23,746 nt of DNA, taken from positions 1 through 23,746 of the forward strand of contig QANT01007499.1 of NCBI GenBank assembly GCA_003254885.1, given 5' to 3'. The position numbers and the translations under genes are program-made. Below the pieces are notes generated by a model. The model saw nothing but the letters and a program-made list of their open reading frames with translations, had not been told where the DNA came from and did not search any database. This stretch comes from Purshia tridentata. Taxonomy: Eukaryota; Streptophyta; Magnoliopsida; Rosales; Rosaceae. Every line of letters starts with the position of its first letter. Position 1 is the stretch's first letter. Below are positions 1-8,725 of the stretch, one piece after another.

Positions 1-71
1 TTCGTTTCGGAACCCTCCAAAAACGATAATTTCGCGAAATTTCGCCGAAATTACCGAAATTACACTCCTTG
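1..71. repeat. End of GAAATTTCG-type dispersed repeat
   Basis: The segment is made of interleaved TTTCGCCGAAATT-type motifs. Its reverse complement matches about 23150-23215 almost base for base, starting at CAAGGAGTGTAATTTCGG here and CAAGGAATGTAATTTCGG there. It is therefore the edge of a dispersed repeat that runs off the left end of the window. The element class is not clear; a hAT-like non-autonomous element is possible because of the flanks of the right-hand copy. Confidence 0.7.
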
Positions 72-199
72 TCCACAACAACCTAAATAAAACCAAAAAA
101 AAAAAAAATGTTCCTGGAATATCGAAAGTAAAAAAGTTATCATCTTGCTTTTAATTAAAAAATTGATATTGGAATAGCAAAAGTTACTTTTTTGCTTTG

Positions 200-364
200 A
201 TGATATGTTAGTGGAGCGACCCAGCACATGACTAACGTGGGTGGGAGGACCTAAACGTGGACCGAGAAATTTAATATAACAGACCCAATTCAATTTGCCT
301 ACAAATAAGGCCAGGGTTGCTTGCTACTCATAAATCTTGACCAAAACAATAGAAGAGTGGTTTC
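200..364 (+). promoter_or_regulatory. Putative promoter and 5' UTR of the WAK-like gene
   Basis: Two ACGTGG cores lie 20 bp apart at 235-240 and 255-260; this matches the core of ABRE/G-box elements bound by plant bZIP factors. A TATA-like run, TTTAATATAA, sits at 270-279, about 85-95 bp before the ATG, so transcription could begin near 300. A TTGACC W-box core, the WRKY-factor target, is at 337-342, probably inside the leader. The start codon context at 365 has G at +4. These are short motifs and the regulatory reading is inference. Confidence 0.35.
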
Positions 365-1244
365 ATGGCTTTACATGGTATGCTTATCATACTACTCTCT
401 TTGCTAATGTTAGCAGCAGCTCAAGAGCTACTGCCTAATCAATTGGCTATCAAGCCTGACTGCCAAACCCAGTGTGGTAATCTCACAATTCCATATCCAT
501 TTGGCATAGGTGATGGTTGTTACTTGCAACAGGGAGGTAAAGGGTTTGTTGTTACTTGTAACAAATCCACTGAGCCCCCAACAGCATTCTGGGCGAATAG
601 TAACATCCCCATTACCGACATATCCCTGCAGGAGAGTGAGATGCAAATATGGCAGTTCGTAGCCCGAGATTGTTATGACAAGCAGGGTGAGCAAACAAAT
701 AATTCCAAGCCTGAGTTGCGGACTCCTTTCATCATCTCTGACACCAAAAACAAATTCATGGCAGTTGGCTGTGACACTCAGGCACTTTTTGAGGGCTACC
801 GATCAGAGGAGGAAAGGTACATAACCGGGTGCTCATCGTATTGTACGAGCCTTGCAGGCGTTAATGACTCCTCTTGCTCTGGCATTGGGTGTTAAACTTC
901 CATCCCCAGCGGACTCAAGAATCAAACTGTGATTTTGACTAGCTACAAAAATCATACTAGGGGTATATGGGAATTTAACCCCTGCAGCTACGCCTTCATT
1001 GTACAAGAAGGCAAGTTCAATTTCTCCAAAACAAGCCTGAAAGAACTGGAGAACAAAACCAAGCTCCCAATGATTCTTGATTGGGCAATTGGGGATAATT
1101 TCACATGTGATGTTGCTGCAAAGAGGGACGATTTTGCTTGCAAAGATAACAGTGAGTGTCTCAAACCCTCCAATCGGAATGGTTACATTTGCCAGTGCAA
1201 GACAGGTTACCAAGGAAACCCATATCTCTCACAAGGTTGCCAAG
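365..1244 (+). CDS. WAK-like exon 1: signal peptide, GUB_WAK, first EGF
   Basis: Exon 1 carries the secretion signal (start MALHGMLIILLSLL), then the cysteine-rich galacturonan-binding module beginning near residue 33. That module has the family hallmark of a Cys-Gly-Asn stretch followed by IPYPFGIG, and a CSSYC/SSCSGIGC cysteine cluster at its end. The stop at 893-895 gives an open product of 176 residues, ending just after this module. In the same frame the sequence then continues with WAK-like residues through an EGF-like repeat (CKDNSEC ... CQCKTGYQGNPY) to the donor site at 1245. Taken alone, the 176-residue product would be a secreted galacturonan-binding ectodomain with no membrane anchor; whether it is made is unknown. 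Confidence 0.8.
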
Positions 1245-1375
1245 GTGATGATCCATATTCTTTATATATATGCCTTGAGTAATTAAGTTGTTGCAGCTGG
1301 GAAGGCTCAAAATTGGATTTCATCGCATACTATGTGTGATATTATATATATGACTTTTAATTCCTTTCTTTTCAG

Positions 1376-1561
1376 ATGTTGATGAGTGCCAAAATGACCC
1401 AAAACCCTGCGATGCTGGGTCGACATGCCACAATATACCTGGAAATTATTCTTGTAGCTGCGAAAAAGGTTACAAAGAGAACAAAGCTTACACAAAGGAT
1501 GGCAAGAATGGAACCAGGTGCATCAAAGTCAACAATAATAAGCTGCTTATTATTTTGTTGG
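1376..1561 (+). CDS. WAK-like exon 2: calcium-binding EGF and start of TM helix
   Basis: With the G that ends exon 1, this exon reads DVDEC at its start, the hallmark of calcium-binding EGF repeats. The six cysteines follow in order, ending in CSCEKGY and a short KNGTRC tail. It then enters a hydrophobic stretch (KLLIILL) that is completed by exon 3. The acceptor is TTTTCAG at 1369-1375 and the donor is G/GTATG at 1561-1562. The exon is too short for a long-ORF scan and is supported by phase and domain continuity on both sides. Confidence 0.8.
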
Positions 1562-1734
1562 GTATGAATTATTTACATATTATTTAACAATTATTTATGA
1601 TCATAGCTTAAATTTATTTTTTATTCGAGAGGAGGGGGATCAATTGGGGTGCATTGACAGATTCTTCTGCCCATGGATTTGGGCTACCCCTAGCCTAAAT
1701 TTGTTTTGAACACAAAGTTATGCTCCCAAACTTT

Positions 1735-2612
1735 TTTGGCTTTTAACACTTTACCCACATGAACTTTGACCCATTTTCACTTTATCACCTAAAATTTTTT
1801 TTAACTCAATATAGCCAAAACTGAAAGCCAAAGTACATTTTTGGTATTTTTACTTTAACGAAACTTCCATTTTAGTTCTTGTCAAGTCTTTCAGTTTTGG
1901 CAATTTCAGTCCCGTACTGTTCATTACACTTACAATTAGGTCCAAACTGTTAATTCCATTTATTTTTTAGACCTAGACATGACGTGGACGCGCATATGAA
2001 AGATATTTTAGACATTTCTAGGATTAATATAAAATTAAAAAGTTAAATAAAAATATAAATAAACTTTTTTAAATTTTTAAAACCTAAAAAAGAAATTGCA
2101 TATATAGCAACTGTAGATGGGGGAGATTGTGATCTAGAATGGGTGGTCAGATGGTGGACGCACCGGTGGCAGAGAATGGGGTCGCATATATTGAGAATGA
2201 TTTCTACAATTTATCTTTTTATTTTTTTATCAAATAATTAAGAAAAGAAAAGGCCAAAACTTAGATAATTAAGAAAATGAAAAAATAAAAAATAAAAGAA
2301 ATGTGTCCAAGTGTGATTGGGCCACGTATTTTACTAGGGTAAATGAGTTCTATTCATAGGTTAGTTAAAACGTTCAAAATATCTCTGCTATGTCATATTT
2401 TTGCGAATAATTTAAAATTAATTAACGATTTGGACCCAATTGCAAACCTAATGAAAGTACGAGACTGAAATTGCCATAATTGAAAGTATGAGATGAAAAT
2501 AGAATTTTCGTTAAAGTATATGGCCCAAAGTGGAAGTTTTGTTATAGCCAATCTAATACTCAGGTGTAACCAAAAGTACAATTTATCAAAGGATGGAAAT
2601 CTAATTTCCTAT
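1735..2612. mobile_element. Inverted-repeat (Mutator-like) element in WAK intron
   Basis: The left arm (about 1784-1975) and the reverse complement of the right arm (about 2415-2570) share a long imperfect match. It runs through ATATAGCCA, then ACTTTAACGAAA, then GGCAATTTCAGTC(C/T)CGTACT, and ends with (T/G)GGTCCAAA(C/T)(T/C)GTTAAT. The interior is AT-rich and non-coding. The composition resembles long-TIR Mutator-like non-autonomous elements common in plants. Outer ends are fuzzy and no target duplication could be fixed, so the boundaries are approximate. Confidence 0.65.
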
Positions 2613-2736
2613 TCTTTAAACGATATATAAAACAGAATGCATTGGAAGTTACATAAACTATGATTATAGGAAAACCCAAGTGTGAATAATAAAACTTTAT
2701 TGAAATACATATGTATATATAGTCATTTATATTGTC

Positions 2737-2761
2737 TATATATATATATATATATATATAT
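2737..2761. repeat. (TA)n microsatellite
   Basis: About 12 uninterrupted TA units lie inside WAK-like intron 2. The tract is likely length-polymorphic. Confidence 0.9.
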
Positions 2762-2935
2762 CACCTTTCAAACCTTTGAAGCTCAAAAAGAAAACATTAG
2801 ATAACAAAGCCAAGATATGGTTCTCTTTAAACTAATTTACTTTCTGTCATTCAACCCGAGGTTATTATATATATAATATTGCATAAATAATTAATCAATA
2901 TTTAATCAAATTTGGTTATGATTTCATTTTTGCAG

Positions 2936-4197
2936 GAGTCTTTGCCAGCTTCTTTGTTTTACTTACTATAATTTTTTGGATATATTGCGGAATGAAGAGA
3001 AGGAAGTTCTTGAAACTCAAAGACATGTACTTTAAAAAAAATGGTGGCTTACAATTAAAACAACATCTGGCAAGTTACAAAGGAGCTGTTGCGATCAAAG
3101 CTAGAATCTTTACTGAAGAAGAACTTAAGAAAGCCACAAAAAATTACAATGAAAAAATTGGTGAAGGAGCTTATGGAACAATTTACAAAGGAAAACTGTT
3201 GGATGGAATAGAAGTTGCCATAAAGAAGTCCAAAGTTAATGTCCCCCTAGCCCAAAGTAAACAATTTGTTAATGAGGTAATTGTTCTTTCTGAAATCAAC
3301 CACAGAAATGTGGTGAACCTCTTGGGTTGTTGTTTGGAGACTCCATCACCCATATTGATTTACGAGTATGTAAACAATGGCACTCTTCATGATCACATTC
3401 ATAAAAAAGAGGGCAAAGATGGACCACGACCACCACTCTCATTGGAGAAAAGAGTGAATATAGTAGCAGGTATTGCAAATGCACTAGCACACTTACACTA
3501 CTCTACTAGCATGCAAATTATACACCGAGATGTGAAATCAACAAACATACTATTAGACAAGGATTACATGGCCAAAATATCAGACTTTGGAGCTTCACGA
3601 TTGGTTCCTGAAGATCAAGATCAACTATCAACTATAGTGCAAGGGACAGTCGGATACTTAGACCCTGAATATCTTCAATCAAACACTCTAACAGAAAAGA
3701 GTGATGTCTATAGTTTTGGAGTTGTGCTGGCAGAGTTACTAACAAGCACACAAGTCATGTCTTTCCAAAAGCCTCAGGCAGAGAGAAACCTAGCTAACTT
3801 CTTTGTTTGTTCGGTGGAAGAGGGTCGTTTGGATCAAATTGTTGATGCTAAAATAGTTAAGGAGGGCAAATTTGTGCTGGTCCAAAAACTGGCAGATCTT
3901 ACAAAAAGTTGTTTGAGGTTAAAAGGAAATGATAGGCCTTCCATGAAAGTAGTATCGATGGAGCTCGAAAGATTGATTGAAGATATGGAGAAGCACACTG
4001 AAAAGGCTTACAAACAATCTCCCAAAGAGATTGACCACTTGCTTGGGTCACCTAAGTTCAATGCTTATGTTGTGGATGTGAAAGGTGGTGAAGTTGATGC
4101 TAGTGGTTCGACTAGTATTCCAACTGGTACTCTTGAGTATGACAGAAGCATCCAAACTCTAGCCCAAACATTAAAGCCTATTGATGCTGGCAGATAA
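2936..4197 (+). CDS. WAK-like exon 3: TM end, Ser/Thr kinase domain
   Basis: The exon completes the membrane helix (VFASFFVLLTIIFWIYCG) and is followed by a basic stop-transfer stretch, KRRK. The kinase core looks fully functional. It has the glycine-rich loop GEGAYG, the VAIK lysine (model residue 452), HRDVKSTN (552-559, an RD-type kinase), DFG (572-574), the activation segment ending GTVGYLDPEY, and the SDVYSFGVVL helix. The usual WAK juxtamembrane FTEEELKKATKNY precedes it. The stop is TAA at 4195-4197. An internal ATG at 2992 opens a 401-codon frame holding the whole cytoplasmic part, so a cytosolic kinase could be made from an internal start. The kinase shows no sign of decay, which argues against an old pseudogene. 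Confidence 0.9.
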
Positions 4198-4276
4198 TTA
4201 CTTCACTTGTCCATTACTAGGGATTACGTAATGAATTCTAGTTATTTTGTTTCATTTGTGTGAGTTTGCCTTGTAA

Positions 4277-4282
4277 AATAAA
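4277..4282 (+). terminator. Candidate poly(A) signal of WAK-like gene
   Basis: AATAAA lies 80 bases after the stop codon and is followed by a GT-rich stretch (GTGTGTG). The position suits a plant near-upstream polyadenylation element. Confidence 0.45.
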
Positions 4283-4328
4283 AGTGTGTGACCATACATA
4301 CTGCTGTAATATATGTGAGTCATAAACG

Positions 4329-4825
4329 TACGTATGTTGTTTAGTATTTTTCTTCTTGATGAAATAAGGTTGTGTATGTTTTTTGTCCTTGCACAAATAT
4401 AATAAGATTTTCATCCTATTCAAAGTTGCTCTTATATATACTTATGTTATAAATCCAAGAATTTTACTTTATGAGTCAAAACTGTAAGAAAGGTAACATT
4501 TAAATTTCTAAAGTCATAAAACTTAGTCATATTTTTTTCAGAGTTAAATGTACCGTTGGTTTACTTATTTTCATGGTTTACGTATGTTGTTTAGTATTTT
4601 TCTTCTTGATGAAATAAGGTTGTGTATGTTTTTTGTGCTTGCACAAATATAATAAGATTTTCATCCTGTTCAAAGTTGCTCTTATATATACTTATGTTAT
4701 AAATCCAGGAATTTTACTTTATGAGTCAAAACTTTAAGAAAGGTAACATTTAAATTTCTAAAGTCATAAAACTTAGTCATATTTTTTTCAGAATTAAATG
4801 CACCGTTGGTTTACTTATTTTCATG
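4329..4825. repeat. 250-bp tandem duplication
   Basis: Copy 1 is 4329-4578 and copy 2 is 4579-4825, with a constant offset of 250. By eye only about six substitutions separate them (for example CCTTGC/GCTTGC, CCTATTC/CCTGTTC, CAGAGTT/CAGAATT), with no indels noticed. It is a recent duplication of the immediate downstream flank of the WAK-like gene. No coding content. Confidence 0.92.
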
Positions 4826-4894
4826 TTTTTCCCAAGTGTGGTTGATGAACTTTTTCTTTTATACCAAGTTGGTCCAATTTTTTTTCGACATTTA

Positions 4895-5000
4895 CTTTAC
4901 TTGATCTATTTCGTCAATTATGTTATAAATTTTGTTAAAAAGAAGAACTAAATGGTATTTTCATACTAAATATAATTTTATTTCTAATTTAAAAATATTG
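4895..5000 (+). repeat. Left arm of a decayed inverted repeat
   Basis: Reads GTCAATTATGTTATAAATT and onwards; the reverse complement of about 10830-10935 reads TTCAATTCTGTTATAAATT and stays alignable for roughly 100 bases. The arms face each other across about 5.9 kb. They look like degraded TIRs of a Mutator-like element into which the LTR and both fold-back elements later inserted. The rest of 4826-5280 is AT-rich and non-coding. Confidence 0.5.
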
Positions 5001-5280
5001 AAGCTATAAAAGAAAATTAAAAATAGAATTAAAAAATAAAATAGAAATATATTATAAACAAAAAATGAAAAATAAAAAACCCAACAATTAAATTAAAAAA
5101 CAAAACATAAAACCAAAACTTTTAAAACTTAAAATAAAAACACAAACAAAGAAGGAATGATTCCCATTCCTATGTTTACCAACACATGGAAATCATTCCT
5201 ATTTCATTAAACTTGGAGGAAAATGAGAGTGGAGGACACCAAAATTAGGAGTGGGATTCCTGATTTTTGTTGATCAGGAC

Positions 5281-7300
5281 TGTAACAACCCGTACCTTTT
5301 AAGTACATTATAATAGGGCCCAAAGTTGACTTTTGGTTCTAGTAATATTTTAGCTTTGACCTTGGGTTCGTTAAGAAGGTCTTGAGCTCACGAGTTCATT
5401 GACACGCGGCATGGGTTATTTAGAGCCCCGGTTAGAAAGTTAGGAACGTGAGAAGAGACCCAAAGTTGACTTTTTAAATTACTAGAATTTGAGAGTTGAC
5501 TTTGACATGGTAAAGTAGAGCTCGACTTCACGAGTCTGTAGATACGTAGCATGCGTCATTTGGAGCTACGGTTTGAGAAATACAGAGGTTCAAAGTGAGG
5601 GGCAAACTTGTAATTTTGAAGAAATGGCATTTAATATTCCAGAAATTTTTGGAATATTCTTCTCTCTCTATTTTTCTTCTCTCTCCTTTACCACGCGAAG
5701 ACAGCACCCCCCAAGCCCGTGAACTTCCTTCCTCCCTCTCGTCCTGCCCGCGACCACCCACCCAGGCCACCGGCCAGCAACCCAGCCCCTCCTCCCGTCG
5801 CCCCCAGCCCTCCTTTTTCTCTCTCTCGAGCTCTCTTCATTTCCCCTGCATGCGAGTGTGCTGCTGCCACCAAGCCTGACCCATCTCCGGTGACATTAGG
5901 CGATGGGACTGGCCGAGAATCACTCCCCAGCCGCCGGCCAGCCACCCCGAGCTCCCCCACGACAGCCAGCCTTCCTCCAAAGCGAAACGACACTAGGAAA
6001 CACCCAGCTCAACACCCCTGTTGGTCATGGATTCTGGCTAACTCCGGCCTCCGATTATCTCAATTTTAGGCAACACTTCCGAGTCCAGAGACGATCCAGT
6101 CGAAGACCAAAGCTAGGCTATCTCTAAACGGATTTGATGTGCTTGGAAACGTTTTGATTTCTCAAGTAAACATATGTGGTTTATTCGTATTTTGAAATAT
6201 TAAGGGTTTGGTTATTGAAAAGGATTTTATAGTTGTTGGTTTAATGATTTTACAGTATTGGAAACATTATATATTTTTATGGGTGAAAAGAGATTTATGA
6301 GAAATGGTTTTCAAACCACCCTTCACAGTACCATTCAGATTATCAGATTATATAGGTCTTTGGGACCCATCACGGCACACACATAGGCTTTGGGCCGTGT
6401 GTAGGGATGCCTAGACCTTTGGGGGTGGCCCTGCGTGCACGTATGGCAGGTATATTGGCCCTGCATGTGTACGACAGACTCTGGCTCTGGCTCTGCACAT
6501 GTATGGCAGGATTATTGGCCCTGCATGCGTATGGCAGGTTGTGAGCCCTGCACATGTAAGGCAGGCTATTGGCCCTGCATGTGTACAGCAGGTCGTGGGT
6601 CCTGCGCATGTACGGCAGGTTAGGTGAGAGGTTTCTTTGTCAAAACAGTTTATAAAATAATTCTTGGTTGATACAAATTTCAGTTCTTATTTAATATTTT
6701 GGGAGCTTGACCAGTTTTATCAATTTATCAGAATTTTCAAAACGAATTTCAGATGCGGACTTTTTACATAGAGTTTTCAGTAGATTTTATGAAAGTGATT
6801 TTAAAACTGGGGGATTTCAGAGAAGGTTTGTGAAATTTTAAGGAAACTTGAAAGTAAAGGTTTATTAATACTTATTTTGATTTATGTCCACTTACTGAGT
6901 TATCTCATTAGATTTATCCTTTGTTGTTGTTTTAATTTTCCCCCCAGGTTGTAGCGGTAGAGCAGTCGTGCCAAAGACGTCGAGGCAATCTAGTTAGCTG
7001 ATGTAGTTTATAGGTGTTTAGTTATCTTGTAAATTTTATTTCGTTAGTGGAATTTGTAGTACCGCTCTGAAAATTTAGTTGAAAATTTAAATAATTGGTT
7101 TTGACATTTTGGGTTGGAGACCTTTTGGTTGTGGTAGAGGAGCTGTGATGCTTAAAAGTGCCTTTGTAGGTATTCGTGGAGAAAAGGTTAGTCCAATTTC
7201 AGGGGAGGTTCTGCCGAATTTTCAATAGGATTTTCTTTGATATTGGATTCCCGCAGGATCACTCCGAGTTCCAGGGTGGAAGTTGGAGAGGGTCCTGTCA
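5281..7300 (+). mobile_element. Solo LTR with 5-bp target duplication
   Basis: The 2,020-bp block begins TGTAACAACCCGTACC, ends GGGTCCTGTCA (TG...CA), and is flanked on both sides by AGGAC (5276-5280 and 7301-7305). The 5-bp duplication and absence of internal retroelement genes mark it as a solo LTR left by LTR-LTR recombination. A second, inverted and truncated copy lies at 11938-12911. The interior has a pyrimidine-rich leader-like tract (5660-5870), a GC-rich segment, and a hairpin minisatellite (6429-6619). Long open frames here are composition artefacts. Superfamily is not determinable without the internal region; the TGTAAC(A)ACCC start is common among plant gypsy-type LTRs. Orientation is inferred from that start only. 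Confidence 0.85.
6429..6619. repeat. Hairpin minisatellite inside the LTR
   Basis: Seven units begin at 6429, 6459, 6491, 6519, 6546, 6573 and 6600, spaced 27-32 bases. Each has a core of about 20 bases, CCCTGC - 8 or 9 bases with GCATG/ACATG/GTGTA - GGCAGG, so each unit can form a small stem (CCTGC with GCAGG). The same array occurs inverted at 12618-12802 in the second LTR copy. Confidence 0.85.
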
Positions 7301-7421
7301 AGGACTCCTTAGGGGGAGGTGGAATTAGGGGAGGAAGAGTGGAGTGGATTTTTTCATGATCAAAATGCCCCCATATTTTTAATGAAAATCTAAAAATGCC
7401 CCCTATTTTAGATAAATAAAT

Positions 7422-8560
7422 GAGAAAATTACCAACATAGTCTACTTATTGTTCTATTTGTCTCGGTTGGGTCCACAAATCTTTTTTTGCCATTTTGATT
7501 AACGAACTATCTACTGTTTTCTATTTTGGTTCATTCCGTTAAAATGTCATAAACATATGTTAAATGGAGGGGCAAATTGTCTTTTGTCCCCAATGTTTCA
7601 GTTTTTCATCTTAATTTTGGCCAAACTTTTAACCTATCAAATCTCAACCAAATTAACCATTCTAATACTAGTTTTGAAGCTATGAATATCTTCTTTACAG
7701 CCAAATCAAAATGGAGCTATAAAACTCGATATAAATTATCATAAAGTAACCTACCTGAAATTGCCATTTTTCTACAAAATTTCCAAATTTTGGTTTCAAC
7801 TTCAAATTCCTTCAAATTCAACACATCAAATCAATTTCTCAAGCTACTAGAAACACGTTTTAAATCTTCCAATCCATCACCCAACTTCAAACCAACCTGG
7901 AAATCAAAATCTCAATTAAGAACATAAAACTGCAGAATTGGAAAATTGATAAGTACACTCCAACCTGAATTTCCTTCAATTCACATTAATTTTCTAGATT
8001 ATTTGGGTCACAGGGAAGAGAATTGTAGGAGAATTCAAATTGAGGTGTACCTCTCTATTTTTCAGTTTTGGGGTTTTATATTCTTAATTGAGATTTTGAT
8101 TTCTAAGTTGGTTTGAGGTTGGATGATAGATTGGAAGACTTTAAACGTGTTTCTAGTAACTTAAGAAATTGATTTGAGATGTTGAATTCAAAGGAAACTG
8201 AAATTGGGAGAAAATTAAAAAATTTAGAAATCTTATGAAAAATTGCAGTTTAAGGAAACCAACTTTGTGATTTTTTATCTAAAATTTTATAGCTTCGTTT
8301 TGAATACTTTTTATATGGTTGAGATTTGGTAGGTTAAAAGTTTGGTTAAAATTAAAGAAAAATGGAAAACTGGAGACAAAATTGACAATTTGCCCTTCCA
8401 TTTAACATCTGTTTATGCCATTTAACGTTTGTTTATAACATTTTAACGGAATGAACCAAAACGGTAAATAAAAACATAGTTCATGGATCAATGGTGAAAA
8501 AAAATTTATAGACTTCCAAGACAAATGGAACAATATGTGGACTATTTTGGTAATTTTCTC
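7422..8560. mobile_element. Fold-back Mutator-like element, copy 1
   Basis: The 1,139-bp element is nearly one palindrome. The left end GAGAAAATTACCAACATAG is mirrored by CTATTTTGGTAATTTTCTC on the right, and the arms stay alignable to a short centre near 7975-8005 (TTATTTGGGTCAC). Flanks are TAAATAAAT (7413-7421) and TGAATAAAT (8561-8569), a 9-bp target duplication with one change, as expected for Mutator-like elements. No coding capacity. The right arm lacks about 50 bases present in the left arm near 7655-7710. A transcript would fold into a hairpin with a stem of several hundred base pairs. Confidence 0.85.
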
Positions 8561-8725
8561 TGAATAAATTATACTAATATCATACTAACATTAAAATACC
8601 CTTTATTTTAAAATACCACATTTTTTCTTTCCGTTAGATAAATCAATTATATCGATAAATATCATACAAAAATTAAATTTTACTTCATCAATATCACATT
8701 AATGTTTCTAAAATATTATAAATTA

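Larger units (their letters stand above)
1562..2935 (+). other. WAK-like intron 2, enlarged by repeat DNA
   Basis: A 1,374-base GT-AG intron (GTATG donor, TTTTTGCAG acceptor). It contains an inverted-repeat element at roughly 1735-2612 and a TA microsatellite at 2737-2761. No coding potential is seen in it. Without the inserted element the intron would be roughly 500 bases. Confidence 0.75.
365..4197 (+). pseudogene. WAK-like receptor kinase gene with one premature stop
   Basis: A wall-associated kinase-like gene in three exons: 365-1244, 1376-1561 and 2936-4197. Introns are 1245-1375 and 1562-2935; both are GT-AG and both interrupt after codon base 1, so the frame carries through to a 776-codon model. 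In order it encodes a signal peptide (hydrophobic residues 6-20), a GUB_WAK galacturonan-binding module, EGF-like and calcium-binding EGF repeats, a transmembrane helix split by intron 2, and a Ser/Thr kinase. The family sits in the plasma membrane and binds pectin or oligogalacturonides. The only lesion seen is TAA at 893-895, in frame, with the WAK protein resuming directly after it. Loss of 3 bp from a Cys-Gln codon pair would explain it. Everything downstream is intact, so the loss is recent, allelic, or a sequencing error. If real, the full receptor cannot be made without readthrough. Confidence 0.82.

Noticed and set aside
5595..6127. Overlapping Pro/Ser-rich open frames on both strands
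   Set aside because: They lie inside the solo LTR, in a CT-rich and GC-rich tract that is open in several frames at once. No domain, and not kept open in the second LTR copy, which lacks this part.
6429..6619. CRISPR-like array appearance
   Set aside because: Units are imperfect, spacers are only about 7-12 bases and similar to each other, and the context is a plant LTR with no cas genes.
6370..6623. Repetitive Cys/Ala/His-rich open frames on both strands (also 12469-12861)
   Set aside because: These are translations of the hairpin minisatellite, whose unit length is often a multiple of three; open in several frames on both strands.
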